DNA of 64,000 nt from Campylobacter concisus (GCF_002913225.1 NZ_PPAW01000023.1:1-64000); one strand, 5' to 3'. Positions 53,184-62,616 are shown, counted from the stretch's first letter. Made by a program: numbers and translations. Notes: generated from the sequence alone by a model not told the origin.

Positions 53184-55283
53184 GTGAATAGATCAAAATT
53201 TATCGCCATTTGCCTTAGTGCTTGTGTGGCAAATTCTCTCTATGCAGTAGAGAAAGATAATAACGAAACCAAGCTAGATGGCGTCGTAGTAAGCGCGAGC
53301 GGCTTTTCGCAACAGATAAAAGAAGCCCCTGCAAGTATAAGCGTGATAAGCGGTGATGAGCTAACAAAAGATAGCTTTACCTCACTTCACTCAATCGCGC
53401 AAAAAGTGCCAGGCGTAAATGTCGTTGGTGGCGAGGACGGGGCAGCTAGTGGCATCTCGATACGCGGCATGGAGAAGTCTCAAACGCTAGTTTTGATTGA
53501 TGGCAAAAGAGTAAATTCAAGCAGCGCAAATCCAAAGGGTGGAGCAGGGGATGTGAACTCAAATTTCATCCCACCAGCTGAAGCGATCGAGCGTATAGAG
53601 GTCATCCGTGGCCCTATGAGTTCGCTTTATGGTAGCGACGCGGTTGGAGGCGTTATAAATATCATTACCAAAAAGGATTTTTCAAAATTTAGTGGCAACG
53701 TCGGCATCTCAACCACGATAAACACTCACAAAGGCATAGGCGACGGCAGGCAGGGCGACTTTTATCTAAATTTACCTCTTTATAAAGAGTTTTTAGCGCT
53801 TCAGCTTTGGGGTTATAAAAAGCTAAGAGATGAGGATAGTTACGTTGGTGGCTATCAAAAGAGCGATAAGAGAAATTTAAGTGCAAAACTTTGGATCACG
53901 CCAGATGAACACAATAAATTTTTCATCCTTGGCTCAAATGAAAGACACGACTACTCGCGCACCGTCGGCAAAACAGCCAATCCAAATCCAAGAATGAACG
54001 TCTTAAACGCTTATGACTACGAGAAAAAGAGCTATGGCGTGGGCTATCTTGGCGAATTTGATAGCCTAAATGCTGATCTTAGCTACATTTATGACCAGAC
54101 ACAAAGAAGTAGCCTTTTTGACAAATTTATACCAGCAAAAGTTAAAAATCACAACTTTAACTCCAAATTTACAACATTTTTTGGCGCACATGCACTAACT
54201 TTTGGTTATGACTTTCATAAGCAAAATGTAAATACAACCTTCATCGTCTCAAATGCCTCAAAAAACGGCCTTGAAAGCCCAAAAAGCTACTCTATGAGCG
54301 AGCATGCTGGTTTTATCGAGGATGAGTGGCAAATTTTAGATGAGAAGCTCTTTTTAACGCTTGGCTCAAGGCTCACGCACAACGAATTTTTTGGCAACCA
54401 CCTCTCGCCAAGAGCCTATCTAGTCTATAACGCCACAGATACGCTAAGCTTAAAAGGCGGCGTAGCGACTGGTTATAAAACACCGGACGTCAATCAAATC
54501 TCCCCAGAAGTAGGCACTATTCAAAAGTCTTGGAGTATAGTTGATTTTGGTAACAAAGATCTAAAACCAGAAAAGAGCACGACCTATGAAGTTGGAGCAT
54601 ATTATGACAATCAAGCTGATTTTAGAGGCTCGGTAACGCTTTTTAGAAATGAATTTAAAGATAAGATCCTAGACACTGATGGCAGCAAAAGAGTAAATGG
54701 AATTCCAGCCTTTGGCACTTGCACAAATGCACCAGACGTTACTTGCCCTGGTTGGGGAACTTACTTTAACATTGAGGGTGCGACCGTTTGGGGCGTAGAG
54801 CTAAGTGGCGACTATGACATCCTTTCAAATCTAAATTTAAGCTCAAACTACACCTATAACAAATCAAAGATAAAAACTGGCAACCCAACGATAAATACGC
54901 CAAGAGGTCCTATGAAATTTAGCCAAACTGGGCTTAACAGACTTGATGGCAAAAGCCTAACAGCAACGCCAGAGCACACATTTCACGCCACGCTTACATA
55001 TAAGCCTGTAAAAAGCGTCAAGACATTTTTTGGTGCAAACTACGAGAGCAAGCTAACAAGCGTAAATTTTGGTGCTGGTAATAGTGTAAGAGAGAACACA
55101 AAAGACCTACTCACCTTCGATACAGGCGTCAGCTGGGACGCAAACAAGCACCTAACGCTTAGCCTCAATGCTTATAATATCTTTGATAAAGTAAGATACG
55201 ATGAGGCGCTTGTGGGAAATACATATTACTTTTATCCGCAAGAAGGCAGGAGATTTTGGTTTAAGGTCGCTGCAAAATGGTAA
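53184..55283 (+). CDS. TonB-dependent siderophore receptor (CfrA/FepA-like)
   Basis: A 699-residue outer-membrane receptor importing an iron-siderophore using TonB energy. After a signal peptide (to about A22) come a TonB-box-like stretch (LDGVVVSAS, about 31-39) and the plug domain (ASISVISGDELTKDSFTSL, SIRGMEKSQTLVLIDGKRVN, ERIEVIRGPMSSLYGSDAVGGVINIIT). The beta-barrel ends in aromatic-terminated strands (FWFKVAAKW). The plug best resembles ferric-enterobactin receptors. The next gene, an IroE/Cee-like esterase, fits catecholate siderophore use. GTG start with AAAAGGA upstream. Confidence 0.92.
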   Translation: MNRSKFIAICLSACVANSLYAVEKDNNETKLDGVVVSASGFSQQIKEAPASISVISGDELTKDSFTSLHSIAQKVPGVNVVGGEDGAASGISIRGMEKSQTLVLIDGKRVNSSSANPKGGAGDVNSNFIPPAEAIERIEVIRGPMSSLYGSDAVGGVINIITKKDFSKFSGNVGISTTINTHKGIGDGRQGDFYLNLPLYKEFLALQLWGYKKLRDEDSYVGGYQKSDKRNLSAKLWITPDEHNKFFILGSNERHDYSRTVGKTANPNPRMNVLNAYDYEKKSYGVGYLGEFDSLNADLSYIYDQTQRSSLFDKFIPAKVKNHNFNSKFTTFFGAHALTFGYDFHKQNVNTTFIVSNASKNGLESPKSYSMSEHAGFIEDEWQILDEKLFLTLGSRLTHNEFFGNHLSPRAYLVYNATDTLSLKGGVATGYKTPDVNQISPEVGTIQKSWSIVDFGNKDLKPEKSTTYEVGAYYDNQADFRGSVTLFRNEFKDKILDTDGSKRVNGIPAFGTCTNAPDVTCPGWGTYFNIEGATVWGVELSGDYDILSNLNLSSNYTYNKSKIKTGNPTINTPRGPMKFSQTGLNRLDGKSLTATPEHTFHATLTYKPVKSVKTFFGANYESKLTSVNFGAGNSVRENTKDLLTFDTGVSWDANKHLTLSLNAYNIFDKVRYDEALVGNTYYFYPQEGRRFWFKVAAKW

Positions 55284-56104
55284 GAGCGTTTAAATTTTTG
55301 CTTTTTACGCTTGGTGTGACGCAAATTTTACAAGCAGCTCCGCAACAAACGCCTGAGCCACTTAGCCAAAAAGCTGCTAGTAAATTTGAAATTTCAACCT
55401 TTAAAATGAGCGCAAATGATGAAATTTATAAAATTTTTACAGCCAAGCTAAAGGGGCAAGATAAGTTTAAAAATGTGCTTTTCTTGCTTGACGCAAACGC
55501 TCAGTTTAACATGCTCTTAAATGAATTTGATGGCAAGACCGCTCCGCTAATAATAGGCATAGGATATGACACAGACAAAAGCTACGAGATAGAAAAACGC
55601 ACAAGAGATCTCACGCCAAAGGCAGAGGGCGAGGAGTTTAGCAAAGGTGGCGGCGCAGATGCGTTTTACCACTTTTTAACTAGAAATTTAGTGCCACTAA
55701 TCGATGAGAAATTTAACGTGCAAGGCAGCCAAAAAAGCCTTTATGGACACTCTTTTGGCGGTCTTTTTACGCTTTATGCTTTGCTTAAAAATGAGGGCAT
55801 ATTTTCAAATTTCTTTATCGCTTCGCCATCTCTTTGGTGGGGTGGGTCTGAAATTTTAAAGCAAAATGTGAGCGAGGGTAAATTTAAAGAAAAACTAAAG
55901 GCTAAATTTGTCTTTCTTAGCGTTGGCGAGCTTGAAAAGAGAAAGGGCAAAACCGACAAAGCTGGCATTTTAAAGGCGAGTGATTTGGCTCAAATTTTAA
56001 AGCAAAGTGGGGTAAATTCTCACTTTGAGCTTTTTAAAAATGAAACCCATGGCAGTGTCATACCTCTAAATTTAAAAGAGCTTTTAAAATATCTAAAGGA
56101 TTAA
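55277..56104 (+). CDS. periplasmic siderophore esterase-like alpha/beta hydrolase
   Basis: A 275-residue protein with a signal peptide (MVRAFKFLLFTLGVTQILQAA) and an esterase-D/IroE-type alpha/beta-hydrolase domain. Motifs are NVLFLLDANAQFNML, the nucleophile elbow YGHSFGGLFTLYALL (Ser at about 157), FFIASPSLWWGG, and a C-terminal catalytic His in ETHGSVIPL. It overlaps the receptor gene by 7 bases. In C. jejuni the periplasmic esterase Cee cleaves ferric enterobactin after CfrA transport; this pair looks the same. The substrate is inferred from context. Confidence 0.85.
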   Translation: MVRAFKFLLFTLGVTQILQAAPQQTPEPLSQKAASKFEISTFKMSANDEIYKIFTAKLKGQDKFKNVLFLLDANAQFNMLLNEFDGKTAPLIIGIGYDTDKSYEIEKRTRDLTPKAEGEEFSKGGGADAFYHFLTRNLVPLIDEKFNVQGSQKSLYGHSFGGLFTLYALLKNEGIFSNFFIASPSLWWGGSEILKQNVSEGKFKEKLKAKFVFLSVGELEKRKGKTDKAGILKASDLAQILKQSGVNSHFELFKNETHGSVIPLNLKELLKYLKD

Positions 56105-56137
56105 AAATTTAAGGCTATTTTTGTTAAAATCCGCCGC

Positions 56138-56383
56138 ATGAGAGTAGATAAATTTTTAAACGTAGTAAATATCACCAAAAGGCGTGCCGTTAGCGAAGAT
56201 ATGTGCAAAAGCGGCGTTGTGAGCATAAACGGCGTGCAGGCAAAAGCGGCAAAAGACGTAAAGATAGGCGATGTTATCACCATCAAATTTCTAGCTCGTG
56301 AGGCGAGATATGAGGTGCTAGCGATCCCAGCTACAAAAAGCATACCAAAAAGCGCTCAAAGCGAATATGTAAAAGAGCTTTGA
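56138..56383 (+). CDS. S4-domain RNA-binding protein (HslR/RqcP-like)
   Basis: An 81-residue protein that is essentially one S4 RNA-binding domain: MRVDKFLNVVNITKRRAVSEDMCKSGVVSINGVQAKAAKDVKIGD, followed by VITIKF. Small stand-alone S4 proteins such as HslR/RqcP bind stalled 50S subunits with peptidyl-tRNA; whether this one does is inferred. Its stop overlaps tsaE (TGATG). Confidence 0.9.
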   Translation: MRVDKFLNVVNITKRRAVSEDMCKSGVVSINGVQAKAAKDVKIGDVITIKFLAREARYEVLAIPATKSIPKSAQSEYVKEL

Positions 56384-56781
56384 TGGTTTTTGAGCTTTTA
56401 GAAAATGAACTTGATGGGCTTGTGCGAGTGCTTCCAGAAAGTGGCGTGGTGCTACTAAGTGGCGATCTAGCAAGTGGCAAAACTACGCTTGTAAAGGCGA
56501 TCATCAAGGCTCATGGCATAGAAGAGAGCGTGACGTCGCCGACATTTTCTTTGATGCAAATTTATGGCAAAGATATCTACCACTACGACATTTACCAGAT
56601 CGGATTTGACGGGATGGCAAAAAACGGCCTTTTTGAAAATTTATTTGAAGAGGGGCTTCATCTAGTAGAGTGGGGTGATGAAAATTTAGAAAAAGCTCTA
56701 AAGAAAAACGGCGAAAGCTATACGTTAGTAAAAATTTCTCCTAGCAAAAATGGCAGAAAATACGAGGTTATAAGTGCATAA
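56383..56781 (+). CDS. tsaE: tRNA threonylcarbamoyladenosine synthesis ATPase TsaE
   Basis: TsaE is the ATPase partner of TsaB and TsaD in making t6A37 of ANN-decoding tRNAs. The 132-residue protein has Walker A LLSGDLASGKTTLVKAI (about 25-41), VTSPTFSLMQIY, the YHYDIYQ motif and LVEWGDE, in the family order. I chose ATG 56383 over the TTG three bases before. It overlaps lptB by 8 bases. Confidence 0.95.
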   Translation: MVFELLENELDGLVRVLPESGVVLLSGDLASGKTTLVKAIIKAHGIEESVTSPTFSLMQIYGKDIYHYDIYQIGFDGMAKNGLFENLFEEGLHLVEWGDENLEKALKKNGESYTLVKISPSKNGRKYEVISA

Positions 56782-57502
56782 ACTAGAAGTAAAAGATCTA
56801 AAAAAGACGATTAAGAAAAGTGAGATCATAAAAGGCATATCTTTAGAGGTAAATAGTGGCGAAGTGGTGGGGCTTCTTGGGCCAAATGGCGCTGGAAAGA
56901 CGACCACTTTTTATATGATCTGCGGACTCATCTCACCAACTAGCGGAGATGTTTTTTTAAATGACGAAAAGATCACAAATGTCCCGCTTCATAAAAGAGC
57001 ACACCTTGGTATTGGCTATTTGCCGCAAGAGTCAAGCATATTTAAAGAGCTAAGCGTTGAAGAAAATTTACTCCTTGGCGCTGAAATTTTAAATCAAAGC
57101 AAAGAATATATCTCTAAAAGAGTAAATGAGATGCTAAATATGCTAAACATCGAGCCTATCCGCCTAAGAAAGGGCGTTAGCCTAAGTGGCGGCGAGCGCA
57201 GACGCTGTGAGATCGCTAGAAGCCTCATCATAAAGCCAAAATTTTTGCTGCTTGATGAGCCATTTGCAGGCGTCGATCCTATCGCAGTTAGCGACATCCA
57301 AAGTATCGTTAGAGACCTTAAAAAGCTAGGTATCGGCGTTTTGATAACTGACCACAACGTCCGTGAGACGCTAGCCATTTGCGACAGAGCCTACGTCATC
57401 AAAGATGGCTCGCTGCTAGCAAGCGGCAGTGCGAGCGAAGTGGCAAACAATAAGCTCGTTAGAACGCACTATCTTGGCGAAGAATTTAAGCTACTTGAGT
57501 AG
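56774..57502 (+). CDS. lptB: lipopolysaccharide export ATPase LptB
   Basis: LptB is the cytoplasmic ABC ATPase that drives LPS extraction from the inner membrane with LptFG. The 242-residue protein has Walker A GLLGPNGAGKTTTFYMI (about 33-49), Q-loop LGIGYLPQESSIF, signature LSGGERRRCEIARSL, Walker B KFLLLDEPFAGVDP and a switch H in ITDHNV. The PQESSIF and FAGVDPIAV segments are typical of LptB. GTG start; it directly abuts rpoN, the common lptB-rpoN arrangement. Confidence 0.95.
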   Translation: MHKLEVKDLKKTIKKSEIIKGISLEVNSGEVVGLLGPNGAGKTTTFYMICGLISPTSGDVFLNDEKITNVPLHKRAHLGIGYLPQESSIFKELSVEENLLLGAEILNQSKEYISKRVNEMLNMLNIEPIRLRKGVSLSGGERRRCEIARSLIIKPKFLLLDEPFAGVDPIAVSDIQSIVRDLKKLGIGVLITDHNVRETLAICDRAYVIKDGSLLASGSASEVANNKLVRTHYLGEEFKLLE

Positions 57503-58756
57503 ATGATGCTAAGGCAAAAGCAAACTTTAGCGCCAAAGATCAAACTAAACCAAACGCTAAGAAGCTGGCTTCCTATCCTTCAAAGCGGGCTTGATGAGCT
57601 AAAAGAGACGCTTGAGCCTTTTATAAAAGAGAATCCATTTGCCACGATCGAACATAAAAATTTAGAAAAAAGCGAAAAAAAGCGAAATTTTTTCGAGCAG
57701 GTTAGTAAAAACTCGGTTAGTGAGAGCATCGAGGCTTTAAGTATATATAAAGAAAGCCTCTATGAAAAGCTCGTTAGCCAGATAAATCCCCCACTTTTCC
57801 CCACGCAAAAGTCCCAAGATATCGCATATAAGATCATCGAGTGTTTAGATGATGAGGGCTATTTTTCTTACGATGATGAAATTTTTGTGGGTTTTAGCGA
57901 GAGCGAAGTAGAGCGGGTTAGGGCGAGATTTGCCTACCTTGAGCCATGTGGCGTGGGCGCAAAGGATGTGAAAGAGAGCTTTTTGTTTCAGCTAAGTGAG
58001 GCAGAGGCGAGTGATGAGATCATAGAGTGCGCAAGAAAGATCATCTTAAATTTTGAAAATATAGAGAAGCTTAGAAAGCTTAAATTTTACGACGATGCGC
58101 TAAAGATCATAAAGAAATTTAAAAATCCTCCAGCCATTGAGTATCTTGAAGATGAAAAAGAGGCGGTGCCTGACATATTCGTGCTAAGCACTAGTAGTGG
58201 CATAAGCGTGCAGATAAATGACGAGTACTATCCTGAAATTTCTATCGACACCGAGGGATTAGACGAGAAAGAGGCCTTTGTAAGCTCACGCATAAAAGAG
58301 GCAAGCGAGCTCATAGACGCCCTTGAGATGAGAAAATCAACGCTTTATAAGATAGGGCTTATGATAGTTGAGTATCAGTACGACTACTTTTTGGGTGGCG
58401 ACATAAAGCCTATGAAGCTAAAAGACCTAGCAGACGAGCTAGGACGCAATCCTTCAACCATTTCAAGAGCAATCGCAAACAAATATCTAAGCTCTCCAAG
58501 AGGCACGGTCGCGCTTAAAAATTTCTTTGCAACTGGCTTTGACGAAGAGACTTCAAACGCTGCGATAAAGGAATTTTTGCTAGAGCTTATCAAAAATGAA
58601 GATCACAAAAAGCCACTTTCTGACCTAAAAATCCAAGAGCTCATCCAAGCTAAATTTAACATCCAAATCGTTCGCCGAACCATCACCAAATACCGCAAAA
58701 TCCTAAACATCGGCAGCTCAAGTCAGCGAAAAAAGATCTATCATATAAACGGCTAG
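57503..58756 (+). CDS. rpoN: RNA polymerase sigma-54 factor RpoN
   Basis: Sigma-54 directs polymerase to -24/-12 promoters and needs an activator ATPase (FlgR for flagella in Campylobacter). The 417-residue protein has the N-terminal activator-interacting region (LRQKQTLAPKIKLNQTLRSWLPIL) and the core-binding domain. It also has a helix-turn-helix (LKDLADELGRNPSTISRAIANKYL) and the C-terminal RpoN box VRRTITKYRKIL (consensus ARRTVAKYRE). It is shorter than the E. coli protein, as in other Campylobacter. A perfect target promoter lies before flgI in this same window. Confidence 0.97.
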   Translation: MMLRQKQTLAPKIKLNQTLRSWLPILQSGLDELKETLEPFIKENPFATIEHKNLEKSEKKRNFFEQVSKNSVSESIEALSIYKESLYEKLVSQINPPLFPTQKSQDIAYKIIECLDDEGYFSYDDEIFVGFSESEVERVRARFAYLEPCGVGAKDVKESFLFQLSEAEASDEIIECARKIILNFENIEKLRKLKFYDDALKIIKKFKNPPAIEYLEDEKEAVPDIFVLSTSSGISVQINDEYYPEISIDTEGLDEKEAFVSSRIKEASELIDALEMRKSTLYKIGLMIVEYQYDYFLGGDIKPMKLKDLADELGRNPSTISRAIANKYLSSPRGTVALKNFFATGFDEETSNAAIKEFLLELIKNEDHKKPLSDLKIQELIQAKFNIQIVRRTITKYRKILNIGSSSQRKKIYHING

Positions 58757-59524
58757 CTACCACTCATTTATGGCAAAAAGCAAGGCCTTTCGCATCTGGG
58801 TAAAAAGCTCACCGCTAAGCTCATCATACTCTTTGGCGCGTCTTTTATGCTGTGTCAAGCCTGCTGCGTCGTCGTTCCATGAGCCCATACCACCAAAGAC
58901 ATCAGCCGCACTTGCCGCAGTAAAAAGGGCTAAATTTAGCTTTGGCATAAGTGGAGCGTTTAGGATATTTTGCTCTATCTTTTCTGGCTCATTTAGCGCT
59001 TTTAGTCCTTTTCTAAAGCAGTCGCCAAAATTCTCACACTCTATCTCATCTGCAAATTTAGAGATCCTAGTTAGGATATCTTTAAACTCCAAAGTGTTAT
59101 CGCTAAATTTTTGAATTTCTGGCATGCCATCTAGGCTAAATTCTTTATAGACTATCTCCCAGACATCCCAGCCCTTTTTATCTTCTTTAAAGCTCCAGCG
59201 GGGCACAAAGTAGCTCATCTTATCTTTATAAATGCAAAGAATCGACTTGTGGCTTACGTTTGAAAAGCCTTGCAGCGAGCGCTCCTCTGAAGAGACCGTC
59301 AAATTTGTGGTGTATCTCACGTCGCTTAGTCCAAGCTTTAAGGCGTGCTTAAACCACTCATTTATACTAGCTTGCTCTCTTTTTTCTGGCTCATCACCTA
59401 AGACATAGTCAAAAACTAGGCTTTTTATATATTTTTCGCTTTTGTAGTTTAGCTCTAAATTTGACTTTAATGCTTGCTTTATAGAGGCTACGATAATGCA
59501 AGAGTTAAAAACTTCACCATTCAT
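58757..59524 (-). CDS. hypothetical protein convergent with rpoN
   Basis: A 255-residue soluble protein of unknown function with no signal peptide or membrane helix. It is rich in aromatic residues (SYFVPRWSFKEDKKGWDVWEIVYKEF) with a C-terminal stretch LALFTAASAADVFGGMGSWNDDAAG that looks conserved. Its stop abuts the rpoN stop with no gap. Base composition is like the host genes. No family recognised; it probably is a genuine gene because the frame is long and codon use is normal. Confidence 0.72.
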   Translation of the reverse strand: MNGEVFNSCIIVASIKQALKSNLELNYKSEKYIKSLVFDYVLGDEPEKREQASINEWFKHALKLGLSDVRYTTNLTVSSEERSLQGFSNVSHKSILCIYKDKMSYFVPRWSFKEDKKGWDVWEIVYKEFSLDGMPEIQKFSDNTLEFKDILTRISKFADEIECENFGDCFRKGLKALNEPEKIEQNILNAPLMPKLNLALFTAASAADVFGGMGSWNDDAAGLTQHKRRAKEYDELSGELFTQMRKALLFAINEW

Positions 59525-59639
59525 TTTTGCTCCTTTTTTGAGATATTTTATTAAAAGAAGTATAAATATCTTTTTAAGAATTGCAAGCGAAAACTTCAGC
59601 TTTTTATAGTAAAATAGCCAAAAATTTCAAAGAGGCAAA

Positions 59640-60374
59640 ATGGATTTTAATGAGATTGATAAGCTGATAAATACGCTTAAGAAAAACTTGGAAGTTATCG
59701 AAAACAACGGCGTTGTCGAGCCTGAGACAAAGATCGATGCGCTCACTTTTAATAAAAATGTCGAAGAGATCAAAAAAAGACTTTATAGTACAACAGACGA
59801 GGGCAGTTTTTTTAAAAATGTCTTTAACACTGAAGATTACTACGAAAACATTAGCTCATACCTCGAGCAGACAAACAAAAGCCTATACTACAAGATAGAA
59901 AAGGCTGGAGTGAGCCTAAAGACTAATCAAAATTTACAAGAGAGCCTGACAAACATCTCAAACATTATGCAGGTTTTAGTCGCTGAATATCAGATACAAA
60001 ATAAAAAAAAGAAAAAGAGTATCTTTTCAAGAAGTGGCGATACAGCGATGATAAGAGGGCTACTTGCCGAGCTAATGGAACTACAAAATAGGATGAATAA
60101 AATTTTACATCTCGACTCTCAAATCGTCTCAAACGTCGTTTTGGAAAATTTTAAAACTATCTACACATTTTTTTATAACTGCATAAGGGTTGCCAAGCAA
60201 AGGGGTGACGAGCTACTTTTGGTTGAGATCGCAGGCATCACAGATAGGATCATCGAGATGATAAGACCAGTACTTTCAGGCAAGAGCCTAAAGACAAACG
60301 AGCTTATCTACCACTACCTTATTTACGAGCTACGAGAGCTAAAAGCCTACGCCATAGGCGAGGATCTAGCTTAA
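59640..60374 (+). CDS. hypothetical helical protein
   Basis: A 244-residue, almost all-helical cytoplasmic protein of unknown function. It contains long charged helices (MDFNEIDKLINTLKKNLEVIENNG) and a very basic stretch QNKKKKKSIFSRSGD (about 120-134). The C-terminal helices end in a region rich in leucine and tyrosine (NELIYHYLIYELRELKAYAIG). It is preceded by AGAGGC and ends 9 bases inside the convergent murG gene. No family recognised. Confidence 0.75.
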   Translation: MDFNEIDKLINTLKKNLEVIENNGVVEPETKIDALTFNKNVEEIKKRLYSTTDEGSFFKNVFNTEDYYENISSYLEQTNKSLYYKIEKAGVSLKTNQNLQESLTNISNIMQVLVAEYQIQNKKKKKSIFSRSGDTAMIRGLLAELMELQNRMNKILHLDSQIVSNVVLENFKTIYTFFYNCIRVAKQRGDELLLVEIAGITDRIIEMIRPVLSGKSLKTNELIYHYLIYELRELKAYAIGEDLA

Positions 60375-61388
60375 AATTTTATCCATTATCTCTTTTGCTC
60401 CGTTTGACAAAAGGATATCTTTTAGAGCTTTGCTGCTTTTGTTTAGATCAAAGCTCTCGATCATTTTTATGACTTCGTCTTTGTCTAAATTTTCGCCATT
60501 TTGCAGACAAATTTCAGCTATGCCTTTATCTTTTAGAAATTTAGCGTTATAAAACTGGTGATTGCCAGCAGCATAAGGAAATGGCACAAAGATAGAGGGC
60601 AGGGCATTTGCGCAAAGCTCCCAAAGCGAGCTAGCACCAGCTCTTGATATGGCAAGATCAGCCTCGCTCATCTTCTTTTCTATCTCTTTGCTAAAGTCAA
60701 AAATTTCTAAATTTGCCTCGCTAAAGCCAAGCTCATCATATCTCTTTTTCAGTTCATCAAGGGCGTTTTTGCCGCATTGATGAATGATCTTTATCCCTTT
60801 TTCTTTAAGATATGGGGCTAAATTTATGGCTAGCTCATTTATCGCCTTTGCACCTTGCGAACCACCTAAAAAGAGTATAGTTTTTAGCTCACCTCTTGTT
60901 CTTTGGCTATCAAAAAATTTCTTTGCTACAGGGTAAGGACAGGGCGAGAGCTCATCATAAGAGCTAAAAAAGCCCTTTGCGTATGGCTTTAAAATTTTAT
61001 TTAGCTTACCAGTTACGGCGTTTTGCTCGTGTATGAAAAGCGGCGTTTTTGAGATGATGGCTGCTATGGCTGCTGGTGCTGCTGAGTAGCCTCCTACGCT
61101 GATGACTGCTTTAACGCCATTTTCTTTAAAAATTTGCTTGCATTTTAAAGCTAGGCTTATGATGTTTGTTAGTGATTTTAGCTTGGCTAGACCTCTTTTA
61201 TTTACGACACCACTGCTTGGTAAAAAGAATTTCTTTGCAAATTTATCATCATTTTCAAACCAAAATTTATCCTGACCGCTAGTTGAACCGATGAAAATAG
61301 GCTTTATGCCTCTCTCATTTAGCTCTTCACAAAAGCTTCTAGCGATCGCTAAATGTCCGCCAGTGCCGCCACCACAAATAACTATCAT
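60366..61388 (-). CDS. murG: UDP-GlcNAc:lipid I N-acetylglucosaminyltransferase MurG
   Basis: MurG makes lipid II at the inner face of the membrane, the last cytoplasmic step of peptidoglycan precursor synthesis. The 340-residue GT-B protein has the N-terminal GGGTGGHLAIARSF (residues 5-18), VISVGGYSAAPAAIAA, HEQNAVTGK, FLGGSQGAKAINELA, and the donor-site AISRAGASSLWELCANALPSIFVPFPYAA. It overlaps ftsW by 4 bases, the usual pairing. Confidence 0.96.
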   Translation of the reverse strand: MIVICGGGTGGHLAIARSFCEELNERGIKPIFIGSTSGQDKFWFENDDKFAKKFFLPSSGVVNKRGLAKLKSLTNIISLALKCKQIFKENGVKAVISVGGYSAAPAAIAAIISKTPLFIHEQNAVTGKLNKILKPYAKGFFSSYDELSPCPYPVAKKFFDSQRTRGELKTILFLGGSQGAKAINELAINLAPYLKEKGIKIIHQCGKNALDELKKRYDELGFSEANLEIFDFSKEIEKKMSEADLAISRAGASSLWELCANALPSIFVPFPYAAGNHQFYNAKFLKDKGIAEICLQNGENLDKDEVIKMIESFDLNKSSKALKDILLSNGAKEIMDKILS

Positions 61389-62557
61389 AGTTTCGCCTTT
61401 TTACTAACCATCAAGACCATGCCGATGCCGATGCATATAGCAAGCACGGAGCTACCGCCATAGCTCAAAAATGGCACAGCGATACCTTTTATCGGCGTGA
61501 TCGATGTGATGCCGTAGCTATTCATCAAAAATGAAAACGACAAGATAAGCCCAATACCAAGTGAGAATAGGTGATAGACCTTGTTTTCGCTCCTAGCTGA
61601 AATTCTAAATATCCTATAAAGTAGAGTGATGAAGATCGCTGTGATGCACAAAATGCCAAAAACACCGACCTCTTCAGCTATGCCAGCTAGCACAAAGTCC
61701 GTATGCACCTCGCTTAAAAAACCAAGCTTAAATATCCCAGCTCCAAGTCCCTCGCCAAAAAACTCACCGTGTTTAATTGCATTTAGTGAGTGAGAAATTT
61801 GATATGGCTCTGGTGCGTCTGCCACTCTAAGCACGTTTGCCACGCTATCTGGCAAGAAAGAAAGCACCATGTTTTGTATCGTGCCCCACCATGATTTTAT
61901 ACGTAAAATTCTGTGCTCTGAGCTAACTATCGCCACCGTCATAACAAAGGCAGCGCCAACAATGCCTATGCCAAAGAGCCTAACACTAGCCCCTGCAAAA
62001 AGAGCCATCGTCACAAAAGTAAGCGCCAAAACCACAACCTGTCCAAGATCATTTTGTAAAATAGCGATCAAAACAATGGCTACACAAAAAAGAATTAAAT
62101 ATGGAAAAAGTATCTTGATCTCATCCATCAAAGTTCTCTTGCCATCGCTAAATTTTCTAGTAAAACTCCATGCCAAAAAAAAGACAAAACCAACTTTGAA
62201 AAACTCAACAGGCGCAAGCGAAAAGCCTGGCAGTCTGATCCAGCGTCTAGCGCCGCCAGCATCAGTCACCATAGAAGCTGGCAGGGCATGCATAAGTATC
62301 ATAGCGATGATGCAAAAGCCAAAAAGGCTAAACCCTATCCAGTTAAGCGCTTTGTCGGGATTTAGCCTAGAGAGCCACCACATGAGAAAAATTCCTATAC
62401 AGCCGACTGCAAACTGGCGGATAAAAAAGTGAAATTCGTCGTAGTTGAAAAACAAAACTGTAAAAACTGGCAAGGATAGTGAGAAAATGATACTTATGGC
62501 GATCAAAGTCGCGCAAAGATAGAAAATAACCTTATCAACTGCCAAATTTAGCTCCAA
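61385..62557 (-). CDS. ftsW: cell-division SEDS-family protein FtsW
   Basis: FtsW is the SEDS glycosyltransferase that polymerises septal peptidoglycan with its partner penicillin-binding protein. The 390-residue protein has about ten membrane helices and the SEDS motifs ARRWIRLPGFSLAPVEFFKVGFVFFLAW, QNDLGQVVVLA and HTDFVLAGIAEEVGVFGI. The C-terminal block IKGIAVPFLSYGGSSVLAICIGIG is also present. Assignment to FtsW rather than RodA rests mainly on the overlap with murG. Confidence 0.93.
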   Translation of the reverse strand: MELNLAVDKVIFYLCATLIAISIIFSLSLPVFTVLFFNYDEFHFFIRQFAVGCIGIFLMWWLSRLNPDKALNWIGFSLFGFCIIAMILMHALPASMVTDAGGARRWIRLPGFSLAPVEFFKVGFVFFLAWSFTRKFSDGKRTLMDEIKILFPYLILFCVAIVLIAILQNDLGQVVVLALTFVTMALFAGASVRLFGIGIVGAAFVMTVAIVSSEHRILRIKSWWGTIQNMVLSFLPDSVANVLRVADAPEPYQISHSLNAIKHGEFFGEGLGAGIFKLGFLSEVHTDFVLAGIAEEVGVFGILCITAIFITLLYRIFRISARSENKVYHLFSLGIGLILSFSFLMNSYGITSITPIKGIAVPFLSYGGSSVLAICIGIGMVLMVSKKAKL

Positions 62558-62610
62558 CTTTAAAATGAGCCAAAGTATAATAAAAAACGGCTTACAAAGA
62601 TATTATTTGC

Positions 62611-62616
62611 TATAAT
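62611..62616 (+). promoter_or_regulatory. -10 box of murI
   Basis: TTATTTGCTATAATTGCAGG contains a perfect TATAAT, 20 bases before the preferred murI start, in the gap between the divergent ftsW and murI genes. Confidence 0.6.

Noticed and set aside
61869..62432. 187-codon open frame on the plus strand
   Set aside because: It is antisense to ftsW, whose SEDS motifs are intact. The frame's composition (KKKTKP, low-complexity) is what the opposite strand of a membrane protein gives.
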